Position numbers and translations under genes: made by a program. From REEB76 sp963774895 (GTDB lineage: Bacteria; Pseudomonadota; Gammaproteobacteria; Natronospirales; REEB76), in NCBI GenBank assembly GCA_963774895.1, contig CAVZGN010000002.1, positions 310,001-374,000 on the forward strand: a stretch of 64,000 nucleotides of DNA, in the 5' to 3' direction. How positions within the stretch are numbered: position 1 is the first letter of the stretch; each line of letters opens with the position of its first letter. The notes under the pieces were generated by a model, which did not search any database, was not told the origin of the DNA, and was given only the letters and a program-made list of their open reading frames with translations. Below are positions 17,597 to 26,304 of the stretch, one piece after another.

Positions 17597-18214
17597 TCAT
17601 GGCTGGATGGCGGTTGTGTGCAGGCCCTGGATATAGGAGGCCACGGCTTTGATCCGCGCCGGCGTGAGCCGCGCGGCGATGGGATTCATCATGGGCGAGC
17701 TGCGCGCGCCACTGGCAAAGGCCTGCAACTGGCTCACTACGTAATCTGCGTATTGGCCGTCGAGCGCCGGAATAGCCATGGGTCCGTTACCGGCGCCATC
17801 CGGGCCGTGGCAGGCGAGGCAGGCTGGAACCTCCGAAGCCTGGTCACCGCCGCGATAGAGTGCCTCTCCGGCTTTCACCAGGCCGGGATCCGCTGCACCG
17901 GACTTCGCCATCTGGCTGGAAAACCAGGCCGCCAGATTCTGCATGTCCTGGTCACTCAGGCCCGCAGCCATGCCCGACATGATGACATTCTTGCGGGAAC
18001 CGGACTTGAAGCGCTGCAGTTCCTGCACGATGTAGGCCGCATTCTGACCCGCGAGCTTAGGAAACTGGGGGCTTACACTGTTGCCGTCGGCGCCGTGGCA
18101 GGCAGCGCAGACGGCGGCTTTAGCCCGGCCGGCCGCAGCATTGCCATCGGCGTTTATATCGCCAGTGAAGGCCAACATGCTTATGGCCACTGCCAGCATT
18201 ACATACTTGTTCAT
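17597..18214 (-). CDS. Di-heme cytochrome c4
   Basis: A 205-residue periplasmic electron carrier made of two cytochrome c domains, each with a heme-binding motif: CAACH at about 36-40 and CLACH in the second half. Likely axial methionines lie in VIMSGMA and SSPMMNP. The signal peptide covers about residues 1-22. ATG 18214 follows AAGGAG. It is divergent from engB and upstream of the two dsbA-type genes, an arrangement kept in Xanthomonadales. It probably passes electrons from the bc1 complex to a terminal oxidase. Confidence 0.92.
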   Translation of the reverse strand: MNKYVMLAVAISMLAFTGDINADGNAAAGRAKAAVCAACHGADGNSVSPQFPKLAGQNAAYIVQELQRFKSGSRKNVIMSGMAAGLSDQDMQNLAAWFSSQMAKSGAADPGLVKAGEALYRGGDQASEVPACLACHGPDGAGNGPMAIPALDGQYADYVVSQLQAFASGARSSPMMNPIAARLTPARIKAVASYIQGLHTTAIQP

Positions 18215-18357
18215 GGGCCAAAGCTCCTTCAAAGGGAAAGCGGAAGACACGGCGTGCATGGGATATGCTCGTGGGACTGCAGCCCCGGTGAATACGCCAT
18301 AAATGAGGGCGGGATTTTACACCAGGCTCTCAAGCTCACTCCACAAGGAAAGCCTCC

Positions 18358-18948
18358 ATGCTGGCTGATTTTCGTCATACCCGCTTCGTGAAAAGCGCCG
18401 CCAGCCTGGCGGATCTGCCAGCGGATAGCGTCCGTGAAGTGGCTTTCGCCGGCCGTTCCAACTCTGGCAAATCCAGCGCTTTGAATGTCATCACCGGGGT
18501 CAAGGGGCTGGCGCGGGTGAGCAAGACGCCAGGCCGCACCCAGTTGATCAACTATTTCTTGGTGTCTGAAGCATGCTATCTGGTGGACTTGCCGGGCTAC
18601 GGCTACGCGCGCGTGCCGCCGGCGGTGCAGCGTCAGTGGGGAATGTTGCTGGAGGATTATTTCATGTGCCGCAAGATCCTCAAGGGACTGGTGCTGGTCA
18701 TGGATGTGCGCCGTCCGCTTACGGAATTCGATACCCGGCTGCTTGCCTGGACCACGCCATTGCAGCTACCGCTGCTGGTCTTGCTCAGCAAAGCCGACAA
18801 GCTTTCCAACAGCGCGGCGTCGAGGGCACAGCGCCAAGCGGCCCAAAGGCTTAAACATCAGGCACAGGTCGAGGTTTTTTCGGCAACTGCCAAAACCGGG
18901 GTTGAAAGCGCGCGTCGGGTGATCAGCGAGTGGCTGTCAAGTCCCTGA
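18358..18948 (+). CDS. engB: Ribosome biogenesis GTPase EngB (YihA/YsxC)
   Basis: A 196-residue TRAFAC GTPase that acts in large-subunit assembly. The G1 loop GRSNSGKSS is at about 32-40, followed by G2 TPGRTQ, G3 DLPGYGYA, G4 LLSKADK and a G5-like FSATAKTG. ATG 18358 follows AAGGAA. As in E. coli it is convergent with polA, with a small-RNA locus in the gap. Length and all motifs are typical. Confidence 0.95.
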   Translation: MLADFRHTRFVKSAASLADLPADSVREVAFAGRSNSGKSSALNVITGVKGLARVSKTPGRTQLINYFLVSEACYLVDLPGYGYARVPPAVQRQWGMLLEDYFMCRKILKGLVLVMDVRRPLTEFDTRLLAWTTPLQLPLLVLLSKADKLSNSAASRAQRQAAQRLKHQAQVEVFSATAKTGVESARRVISEWLSSP

Positions 18949-18956
18949 GTCCAGGA

Positions 18957-19081
18957 CAAAAAGAAACCCCGGCGCCAAAGGGGGGAGACGCCGGGGTCAA
19001 TTGCTCTACTTGGCTTGGGGGAGACCAAGTAGAATTTCCCGCTCAGGGAGGTGAGCGGGGCAAGCGCTATTGCGGCGCTCA
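18957..19081 (-). ncRNA. C-rich-loop small RNA of sX13 type, between polA and engB
   Basis: On the minus strand, downstream of polA, four hairpins follow one another: 19079-19063 (stem AGCGC), 19059-19038 (8-bp stem, loop CCTCCC), 19032-19006 (8-bp stem, loop TCTCCCCCAAG) and 18997-18966 (9-bp stem, loop TCTCCCCCCTTTGG). The last is followed by a T-rich tail, so it is also the terminator. Short hairpins with exposed C-rich loops are the hallmark of sX13, an sRNA of about 115 nt from Xanthomonas that pairs with G-rich mRNA sites. The synteny is that of Spot 42 in E. coli. The 5' end is approximate. A CATTAT element lies just upstream, but I cannot fix the start. Confidence 0.8.
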
Positions 19082-19237
19082 TAATGTTTGAACATCCAAG
19101 GCATTGAAAAGTTCCGTACCGCAATAATGATTTTGCGGTTATCAGTAACTTTCTAAATTCACTTGATTTTTTTATGGGCTTGTGTGAATTGTTACAAAAC
19201 GTTACAACTCAGCCACTCCACATTTATTTACCGGCCA

Positions 19238-22006
19238 TCAATGCGCCTGATCCCAATTACTGCCTACGCCCACATCCACCACCAGCGGCACTTTCAGTTG
19301 CGCAGCATCCGCCATCAGTCTGGTAACTTGCTGCTGTAAAGTCTCCACTGCGGGCTCCTGTACTTCGAATACCAGCTCATCGTGCACCTGCATGATCATG
19401 CGCGCCGTTGTTTTGTTCTCTGTTAGCCAACGATGCACACCGATCATGGCGCGCTTGATGATATCGGCAGCGGTGCCCTGCATGGGCGCGTTGATGGCGG
19501 TGCGCTCGGCGTACTGGCGTACCTGCGCATTGCGCGCGCGGATGTCGGGCAGGTACAGGCGCCGGCCGAATACAGTTTCCACGTAACCCTGTTCGCGGGC
19601 GCTTTCCCGGGTCCGATCCATGAACGATTTAACTCCGGGATAGCGCGCGAAGTACACATCCACATAGGTCTGGGCGGCGGCGCGTTCTATTCCCAGTTGT
19701 TTCGCCAGACCGAAGGCCGACATGCCGTAGATCAGTCCGAAATTGATGGCCTTCGCCGAACGCCGCTGTTGGTCGCTGACCTCATCAGGTTGCGTTCCGA
19801 ATACTTCGGCGGCGGTGGCGCGATGGATATCCATGCCTTTCTCGAAGGCCTGCAGCAATCCGCGATCACCGGACAAGTGCGCCATGATGCGCAACTCGAT
19901 TTGCGAATAATCAGCCGCCAAGATTTTGTAACCCTGGGGCGCGATGAACGCCTGACGGATGCGGCGGCCTTCGGCGGTGCGTACCGGGATGTTCTGCAGA
20001 TTGGGATCACTGGATGACAGGCGCCCGGTGGCGGCCACCGCCTGATGATAGGAGGTATGCACACGCCCGGTCTTCGGGTTCACCTGGGCCGGCAATTTAT
20101 CAGTGTAAGTGGACTTGAGTTTGTTGAGACCCCGGTATTCCAGGATCACCCTGGGTAATTCGAAATTCGGCGCCAGTTCCTCCAGCACATCCTCGGCCGT
20201 TGACGGCTGCCCACCCGGGGTCTTGCGCACCACCGGCAACTGCATCTTCTCGAACAGTACCGTCTGCAACTGTTTGGGCGAATCCAGATTGAAGGGATGG
20301 CCGGCGAGTTCGTGGGCGCGCTGCTCCAGCTGGCGCAGTGACTGGGTTATCTCGATGCTCTGGCGTTTGAGCATTTCGGTATCGATGAGTACGCCGTCGT
20401 GCTCCATGTCCAGCAGCACCGGCACCAGCGGCATCTCGATCTCCTCGAAAACCGTGCGCAGCGTCGAAGTGGCGGCGAGCCGCGGCCACAGCTTTTGGTG
20501 CAGGCGCAGGGTGACGTCGGCATCCTCGGCCGAATAGCGTGTGGCGTCCTCGATGCGCACCTGTTCGAATCCGATCTGCTTGGCGCCCTTGCCGGCCACG
20601 TCCTCATAGTGGATGGTTTTGTAATCCAGGTACTTATCCGCCAGCGAATCCATGTCGTGGCGGCTGGCGGTACTGTCGAGCACGTAGGATTCGAGCATGG
20701 AGTCGTAGCGCATCCCCTGCAGCCGCACGCCGTAGTTGCGCAGCACGTGCGCGTCGTACTTTAGATGATGGCCGAGCTTGGCATGCGCGGCGCTCTCGAG
20801 TAACGGCTGGAAGCGTTTCAGTACCAGCTCACGGTCGAGTTGTGGCGGCGCGTCTGCATAGCGGTGCGCCAACGGCAGGTAAGCAGCCTCGCCGGCTTTC
20901 ACCGCGAACGACAGGCCGACGATCTCCGCTTGCATGTAATCCAGGCTGGTGGTTTCGGTGTCGAAAGCGAACAATCCCGCGGCCTCAAGTTTTTTGATCC
21001 ATTTATCCAGCGTGGCCTCGTCGATCACGGTTTCGTAATTGGATGGAAGTGCAGTGTCAGGGGCCAGGGGCGAGGGGGCTGAAGCCGGGGCCGCAGGCGA
21101 TTCGTCGCCATCGAGCTGGCGCAGCCAGGTTTTGAATTCGAGCTGCGTATACAGTTCGCGCAGCGTCTGCGTGTCCGGAGCGCGCATGCTCAAATCGTGC
21201 AACTTAACCGGCAATGGCACATCGCAGCGGATAACCGCGAGCTGGCGCGAGAGCATGGCCTGTTCCCGCTGGGCGCGGAATTTCTCCGGCAGGGTTTTGG
21301 CGCCGCGGATCGGCAACTGGGGGATCTCATCGAGTCGCTGGTACAGAGCTTCGAGCGTGCCGAAGTGTGCCAACAGGGGCGCCGCGGTCTTGGGGCCGAT
21401 GCCGGATATTCCGGGGATGTTGTCGGAGCTGTCGCCCACCAGCGCCAGATAGTCGATGATCTGTTCGGGCCAGACGCCGAACTTCTGTTGCACCCCGTCA
21501 CGGTCCAGCAGTGTGTCGGTCATGGTATTCACCAGGGTCACATACTCATTGACGAGCTGACCCATGTCCTTGTCGCCGGTGGAGATCAGCACTAACTGGC
21601 CGGCTTCCGCCGCCTGTTTCGCCAGCGTGCCGATGACATCGTCGGCTTCCACGCCCGGGATCTGCAGCACCGGAAATCCGAGCGCTGTCACCAGCGCATG
21701 CAACGGCTCGATCTGCAGGCTCATATCGTCGGGCATGGGTGGACGGTTGGCCTTGTACTCCTTGAAGAGCTCGTCACGGAAGGTCTTGCCGCGGGCATCG
21801 AAGACCACGGCGATATGCTCAGGCGCATATTCAGTTAGTAATTTCTTTAGCATCGCCGCCACGCCGCGCACCGCACCGGTGGGTTGGCCGTGGGAATTGC
21901 TCAATGGCGGGAGTGCGTAGAACGCGCGATACAGATAGGAAGAGCCGTCTACTAATACTAGAGGCTTGGGTTTTACTGTGCCGGTTTGGTTTTTGGTATT
22001 TGGCAT
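19238..22006 (-). CDS. polA: DNA polymerase I
   Basis: A 922-residue polymerase for gap filling and Okazaki-primer removal. The 5' nuclease domain fills about 1-300 (LVDGSSYLYRAFYA, EADDVIGT, GDKDMGQLV, GDSSDNIPG). The 3'-5' exonuclease is about 335-520 and looks active, with FDTETTSLD. The polymerase part has motif A DYSQIELR, motif B RRSAKAINFGLIYG and motif C VHDELVFE. All key residues are present. It is convergent with engB and reads toward the sRNA locus. lysA lies just upstream on the same strand, 49 bases away. Confidence 0.97.
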   Translation of the reverse strand: MPNTKNQTGTVKPKPLVLVDGSSYLYRAFYALPPLSNSHGQPTGAVRGVAAMLKKLLTEYAPEHIAVVFDARGKTFRDELFKEYKANRPPMPDDMSLQIEPLHALVTALGFPVLQIPGVEADDVIGTLAKQAAEAGQLVLISTGDKDMGQLVNEYVTLVNTMTDTLLDRDGVQQKFGVWPEQIIDYLALVGDSSDNIPGISGIGPKTAAPLLAHFGTLEALYQRLDEIPQLPIRGAKTLPEKFRAQREQAMLSRQLAVIRCDVPLPVKLHDLSMRAPDTQTLRELYTQLEFKTWLRQLDGDESPAAPASAPSPLAPDTALPSNYETVIDEATLDKWIKKLEAAGLFAFDTETTSLDYMQAEIVGLSFAVKAGEAAYLPLAHRYADAPPQLDRELVLKRFQPLLESAAHAKLGHHLKYDAHVLRNYGVRLQGMRYDSMLESYVLDSTASRHDMDSLADKYLDYKTIHYEDVAGKGAKQIGFEQVRIEDATRYSAEDADVTLRLHQKLWPRLAATSTLRTVFEEIEMPLVPVLLDMEHDGVLIDTEMLKRQSIEITQSLRQLEQRAHELAGHPFNLDSPKQLQTVLFEKMQLPVVRKTPGGQPSTAEDVLEELAPNFELPRVILEYRGLNKLKSTYTDKLPAQVNPKTGRVHTSYHQAVAATGRLSSSDPNLQNIPVRTAEGRRIRQAFIAPQGYKILAADYSQIELRIMAHLSGDRGLLQAFEKGMDIHRATAAEVFGTQPDEVSDQQRRSAKAINFGLIYGMSAFGLAKQLGIERAAAQTYVDVYFARYPGVKSFMDRTRESAREQGYVETVFGRRLYLPDIRARNAQVRQYAERTAINAPMQGTAADIIKRAMIGVHRWLTENKTTARMIMQVHDELVFEVQEPAVETLQQQVTRLMADAAQLKVPLVVDVGVGSNWDQAH

Positions 22007-22055
22007 GGCGTAAGTCTAATTTATGTTATGTAGCCGATTGTCAAATAGGCGCTCA

Positions 22056-23333
22056 TCATCCTGGCAATTCTTCATGTGTCATCAGTTCATCTAGCGTTTC
22101 ACGGCGGCGGATGAGGGTTGCATGCTCGCCGTCCACCAACACCTCTGCGGCGCGCGGTCTGGTGTTGTAGTTCGAACTCATGGAAAAACCGTAGGCGCCA
22201 GCATCCATGATCGCCAATAAATCGCCAGCTCGTACCGCGAGTTGCCGATCGCGGCCCAGCGTATCGGCTGATTCGCATACGGGACCAACGACATCATAGA
22301 TTTCGGACGGCATATCGGGGTGCTGCGTCACCACACGCATCTCATGCCAGGCATCATATAAAGGTGGACGGATGAGTTCGGACATACCCGTATCCACGAT
22401 CGCGAACCGGCCCTGATCGGTGGTCTTGAGGTATTCCACCCGGGTCAGCAGCACACCGGCTTCAGCCACCAGCGCGCGTCCGGGTTCCAGGATTAACTTC
22501 AATCCACGCTTCTCCACCAGCTGGCGCAGTTGACCGATGAGCGCGGTAACATCCAGTCGGGGTTCGTCGCGGTAGCACACACCGAAGCCGCCGCCGAGAT
22601 CCACTTGCTGCAATGCGATGCCACTCTCAAGCAGACGGTCAACCAGCGTCATGACACGCCGTGCCGCGTCCAGAAACGGCGCTGGCTGGGCGATTTGCGA
22701 GCCGATATGACAGGCGATGCCGAGGATGCGGATGCCGGGAAGGCTGCCTGCCTGCCGGTAAAGTGCTTCAGCACGCTGGATGTCGATGCCGAATTTGGCG
22801 TCACGATGGCCGGTGGCGATATGCGGGTGGGTGCCGGTCTCCACCTGGGGATTGATGCGCAACGCCACGCAGGCGGTTTTGCCCTGGTTGCCGGCCAGGG
22901 CCGACAGGCGCAGCAGTTCCGCTTCCGATTCCACATTGAAACACCCGATGCCGACCTCGAGCGCGCGCTGCATCTCGCCAGCGCGCTTGCCTACGCCGGA
23001 AAATACCATGCTCGAGGGCTCAGCACCTGCGCGCAACACCCGCTCGAGTTCACCCACCGACACGATGTCGAAACCGGCGCCGAGTTTCACTAGCAATTGC
23101 AGGATCGACAGGTTGCTGTTGGCTTTGACGGCGTAACACACACGCTGGGTATTTCCGTCGAATGCCTGGCTAAAACGCTGCCAGGCAGCGTTGATCGCAG
23201 CCCTGGAATATACATACAGCGGTGTAGCGAATCGCTGTGCCAGCAGTTCCAGGCTCATGGACTCGATATGCAATACGCCGTTGTGGTATTCGAAATCGGG
23301 AGAATCCACGGCCGCGCACCCGGTGGCGCTCAT
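22056..23333 (-). CDS. lysA: Diaminopimelate decarboxylase
   Basis: This 425-residue PLP enzyme makes lysine from meso-diaminopimelate. The PLP lysine is about Lys70 in CYAVKANSN. Further motifs are HIGSQ, VDLGGGFG, ILEPGRAL and the C-terminal CESADTLG, whose Cys comes from the neighbouring subunit active site. ATG 23333 overlaps the stop of the lipoprotein gene in an ATGA, indicating translational coupling. The lipoprotein-lysA pair is conserved in gammaproteobacteria; dapF, its usual companion, lies 24 kb away here. Confidence 0.95.
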   Translation of the reverse strand: MSATGCAAVDSPDFEYHNGVLHIESMSLELLAQRFATPLYVYSRAAINAAWQRFSQAFDGNTQRVCYAVKANSNLSILQLLVKLGAGFDIVSVGELERVLRAGAEPSSMVFSGVGKRAGEMQRALEVGIGCFNVESEAELLRLSALAGNQGKTACVALRINPQVETGTHPHIATGHRDAKFGIDIQRAEALYRQAGSLPGIRILGIACHIGSQIAQPAPFLDAARRVMTLVDRLLESGIALQQVDLGGGFGVCYRDEPRLDVTALIGQLRQLVEKRGLKLILEPGRALVAEAGVLLTRVEYLKTTDQGRFAIVDTGMSELIRPPLYDAWHEMRVVTQHPDMPSEIYDVVGPVCESADTLGRDRQLAVRAGDLLAIMDAGAYGFSMSSNYNTRPRAAEVLVDGEHATLIRRRETLDELMTHEELPG

Positions 23334-23548
23334 GCTTTAGGTTTCGTGGTGGCAGGCGGAGTGTGGGTTTGTGCCTGGGCCGGGTGGCTAGCGGTAGAGG
23401 GCAATTTGGCGGTAGTCGCTGCCGGCGGCATGCTGGGGATGGTGCGTGGCGGCGAAACCGGCAAGTACAGCGGACCTGTCTGTCCACAACCGGACAGCAG
23501 CACAGGCAGCAGGATGACCGCAACTCGTAGATTGATCAGTTTATGCAT
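23330..23548 (-). CDS. Small LptM-like outer-membrane lipoprotein
   Basis: A 72-residue lipoprotein. The signal peptide ends in the lipobox LLSGC, and the mature N-terminus CGQTGPLYLP matches the LptM (YifL) signature. In E. coli LptM assists maturation of the LPS translocon LptD. The rest is a Pro/Thr/Ala-rich tail. ATG 23548 gives a complete lipoprotein signal (MHKLINLRVAV). Its stop overlaps the lysA start by 4 bases. E. coli yifL also sits beside a DAP-pathway gene (dapF). The function is inferred from the motif and context. Confidence 0.85.
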   Translation of the reverse strand: MHKLINLRVAVILLPVLLSGCGQTGPLYLPVSPPRTIPSMPPAATTAKLPSTASHPAQAQTHTPPATTKPKA

Positions 23549-23644
23549 GCTACAAGTATAAACATTCGTGCCGGCCACGCCTACGTGCAGTCATGGCCCG
23601 GGCCCATGTTAGAGTAATTCCCGCTTCAGCAACCGGAGTCCGTC

Positions 23645-24316
23645 ATGAACAGCGCGAGCATCACACTGTACATAGGCGCTGCGGTGCTGGTGATCCTGGC
23701 CGGCATTGGGCTGGTGTGGTTTTTCAGCGGCTTAACCCGTCTGTTGCATGGCCGTATTTTCAACGGCCCGGGCCGCAGCCTTGTGGGTCTGGTGTTGATG
23801 CTGGTGGTGGCCTTCGTGACCCTGTTGGCGCTGGATCTACACACCTATTTTGCCCTCAGCCATGAACAATTGGTGGCGAGCGTGCGTTTCAATGCCATTG
23901 CGCCGCAGTATTTTCATGCACGGCTTACGGATGCCAGCGGGCGTGTGATCCAAACAGACCTGCACGGCGACGAGTGGCAACTGGATGCGCGCGTCATCAA
24001 ATGGAGCGGGTTTGCCACCCTGCTGGGTCTCCAGACCCGCTATCGCCTGGAGCGTCTCAGCGGGCGATACCGGGATGTGGCCCAGGAACGTGATGCGGTC
24101 CACAGCGCCATCGCGCTTGCGCCCGACACCTGGCTGGACAGTTGGACACTGATGCAACGCTATGCACGCTGGTTGCCCTGGGTGGATGCCAGTTACGGCA
24201 GCGCCACCTATCTGCCGATGGTGGATGGCGGTGAATTTCAGGTGACGCTCAGCACGACCGGCCTGATAGCGCGACCGGAAAATGCGGTGGCACAGCAGGC
24301 CACAGCCCGCTGGTGA
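23645..24316 (+). CDS. Conserved membrane-anchored protein of unknown function
   Basis: The 223-residue protein has two membrane spans close to the N-terminus (about 8-30 and 44-64). A soluble extracytoplasmic domain of about 155 residues follows, ending with SYGSATYLPM. ATG 23645 follows CCGGAG. I recognise no catalytic motif. Proteins of this build near lysA in related genomes are sometimes called efflux-pump-like, for which I see no support. It is divergent from the lipoprotein-lysA-polA unit. Confidence 0.75.
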   Translation: MNSASITLYIGAAVLVILAGIGLVWFFSGLTRLLHGRIFNGPGRSLVGLVLMLVVAFVTLLALDLHTYFALSHEQLVASVRFNAIAPQYFHARLTDASGRVIQTDLHGDEWQLDARVIKWSGFATLLGLQTRYRLERLSGRYRDVAQERDAVHSAIALAPDTWLDSWTLMQRYARWLPWVDASYGSATYLPMVDGGEFQVTLSTTGLIARPENAVAQQATARW

Positions 24317-24483
24317 TGTGTAGAACGAGTGTGTCTGAATACGCCGATTAAGCTTTATGTTAAAATATCAATCGCCCTGACTCGTGGAAACAAAAAAGCC
24401 CATGCGTTAATACGCCCTGAACATTGGCCAATGGCGATTTGCCATGGATAGTGATTAACGGCTCGGTGGACATAGAAACAACG

Positions 24484-25035
24484 ATGGCTTTCTGGAGTAA
24501 AAAAAAACAACGGCCCCACGGACCAGCACGCCTGCCAAGTTACGTACGCAACGTCAATTCGGCAACCTGCCTGTTCTGCCCGTATGGGACCGACCTGAAA
24601 GTGGGTGATCGGGTCATCGCCTGGGACGAAAAGACGGTATTCGGACGCGAGCAGCGCGAACGCCTGGTGGAGATCACGGCGGTAAAGATTTTCCGCACCA
24701 ATGGGCGGGTGATAACCCTGGACTTCGTGGTGGCCGCCGAAGAGGAAGTGGCGCGCATCGCTGCCGACAGCGAGATCGCACCGCACATGCTGCTGACACA
24801 CCGTATCGGCAAATCCACCTACGACAGCAAAAATCCACCCATGGTGTTGTATTTCCGTCCGCTCGAGCAAAAGGACAGTGTACTGGCGCTGGTTCCGGAC
24901 CTGGATATCACCGTTGCCCGCGGCATGCCATTGCGACCGGACCGGCGTGAAAACCCAACGGGCGGATTCTTGAAGTGGTTGCTGGGATTGTTCAGGAAAC
25001 CGCCGGCGAAGTCGAAATACGACAGATACAGGTAA
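24484..25035 (+). CDS. Soluble protein with CLFCPYG motif, unknown function
   Basis: A 183-residue protein without a signal peptide. The N-terminal part has NSATCLFCPYG (about 26-36), a CxxC that could bind metal or act in redox. A beta-rich middle with DLKVGDRVIAW resembles an SH3-like or PilZ-like barrel only loosely. The C-terminus is basic. ATG 24484 is taken because the frame upstream is unlike coding sequence; no good ribosome site is present at either choice. The 167 bases before it show no clear terminator or promoter. Confidence 0.65.
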   Translation: MAFWSKKKQRPHGPARLPSYVRNVNSATCLFCPYGTDLKVGDRVIAWDEKTVFGREQRERLVEITAVKIFRTNGRVITLDFVVAAEEEVARIAADSEIAPHMLLTHRIGKSTYDSKNPPMVLYFRPLEQKDSVLALVPDLDITVARGMPLRPDRRENPTGGFLKWLLGLFRKPPAKSKYDRYR

Positions 25036-25071
25036 AGCTATAGCCTCAGCAACCGATTGGGCCAGGCGGAT

Positions 25072-25509
25072 TTAGCCCTGGAAATTGGACCTGTCCAGTA
25101 CCGCCATGGTGATTCGCGAAACGCACACCAGTTTATCGTGTGGGTCGGTGATTCGGATTTCCCACACCTGGGTGCTGCCGCCGATGTGCAGCGGCCGCGC
25201 GGTGCCGGTGACCTGGCCGGAGCGCATGGCGCGCACATGGTTGGCGTTGATCTCCAGACCCACGCACAGTTTCTGCTTGCGATCCACTACCAGATTTGCG
25301 CCGGTACTTCCCAGGGTCTCCGCCAGCGCCAGTGAAGCGCCGCCGTGCAGTATCCCGGCCGGCTGTTTGGTACGCGCATCTACGGGCATGGTGGCCTTGA
25401 GATAATCCTCGCCGACCTCGGTATAGCGGATGCCAAGATTGGTAACCAGCGTCTGTTCCTGGAGGTTGTTCAGATCATCGACTGTGAATGGTTGTAGCCA
25501 GATACTCAT
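25072..25509 (-). CDS. Hotdog-fold acyl-CoA thioesterase, MenI/EntH-like
   Basis: This 145-residue enzyme has the motif GILHGGASLALAETLGS (about 52-68), where the Glu is the catalytic base of the PaaI/YbdB/MenI group of hotdog thioesterases. ATG 25509 follows GGAG and gives the usual family length; a longer reading back to 25626 adds an unlikely Cys-rich leader. Such enzymes hydrolyse aromatic or aliphatic acyl-CoA. The true substrate is not evident, and no menaquinone genes are nearby. Confidence 0.88.
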   Translation of the reverse strand: MSIWLQPFTVDDLNNLQEQTLVTNLGIRYTEVGEDYLKATMPVDARTKQPAGILHGGASLALAETLGSTGANLVVDRKQKLCVGLEINANHVRAMRSGQVTGTARPLHIGGSTQVWEIRITDPHDKLVCVSRITMAVLDRSNFQG

Positions 25510-25579
25510 GGTGTGACTCCATCGGGATCGGATTGCAGAAATGGAAACGGCTGTCCTGGTAAATCCCAACGCTTTGTAG

Positions 25580-26290
25580 TCATGGTTTACGCCGCCGCAG
25601 CTGCAGGTTGAGCATTTCCACCCCAAAAGCGAAAGCCATGGCGAAGTAGATGTAGGCCTTGGGGATATGCAGGCTGAAACCGTCAGCGATCAGCGCAACG
25701 CCTATCAGGATCAGGAATGCGAGCGCCAGCATCTTGAGTGTCGGGTGTCGCTGTACGAAGCGGCTCACGATACCGGCATACAGCAGCATGAAACCCACCG
25801 CGATAAGGATGGCCGCGGCCATGACCCACAAGCGGTCCGACATGCCGATGGCGGTGATCACGGAATCGAACGAGAACACCACGTCGAGTAGCGCAATCTG
25901 TATGACGGCAGAGGCTACCGAGAGGCGCACGCCGGTGGTGCGCGGCGTGGCACCTGCCTCGAAATCAGCGTGGATTTCCAGCGTGCTTTTGGCCAGCAGA
26001 AACAATCCGCCGCCGATCAACACCAGGTCGCGCAGCGAAAAAGGCTGTTGAAACAGGCCGAACAGCGGCGCGCTGAGCCGTGACAGCCAGAAGATTGTGA
26101 AGAGCAGCGCGAGCCGTGTGAACACCGCTAGAGAGAGGCCAAAGCGGCGGGCAAAGTCCTGACGCCTGTGTGGCAGACGCGCGGTGACAATGGAAATGAA
26201 AATTATATTGTCGATGCCCAGGACGATTTCGAGCGCCGTGAGTGTGACCAGCGCCGCCCACACATTCGGGTCAGTGAGCCATTCCATCAT
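25580..26290 (-). CDS. TerC-family integral membrane protein
   Basis: A 236-residue protein with seven predicted spans. The TerC hallmarks are LGIDNIIFISIV near the N-terminus and VVFSFDSVITAIGM in the middle, where acidic residues inside spans suggest metal ion handling. I start at ATG 26290, preceded by AAGGA. The upstream in-frame extension to 26695 is antisense-like sequence inside the neighbouring SDR gene. Family members are linked to manganese export or metal loading of exported enzymes; a tellurite role is not implied. Confidence 0.88.
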   Translation of the reverse strand: MMEWLTDPNVWAALVTLTALEIVLGIDNIIFISIVTARLPHRRQDFARRFGLSLAVFTRLALLFTIFWLSRLSAPLFGLFQQPFSLRDLVLIGGGLFLLAKSTLEIHADFEAGATPRTTGVRLSVASAVIQIALLDVVFSFDSVITAIGMSDRLWVMAAAILIAVGFMLLYAGIVSRFVQRHPTLKMLALAFLILIGVALIADGFSLHIPKAYIYFAMAFAFGVEMLNLQLRRRKP

Positions 26291-26304
26291 CCAGGTTCCT
26301 TGGT

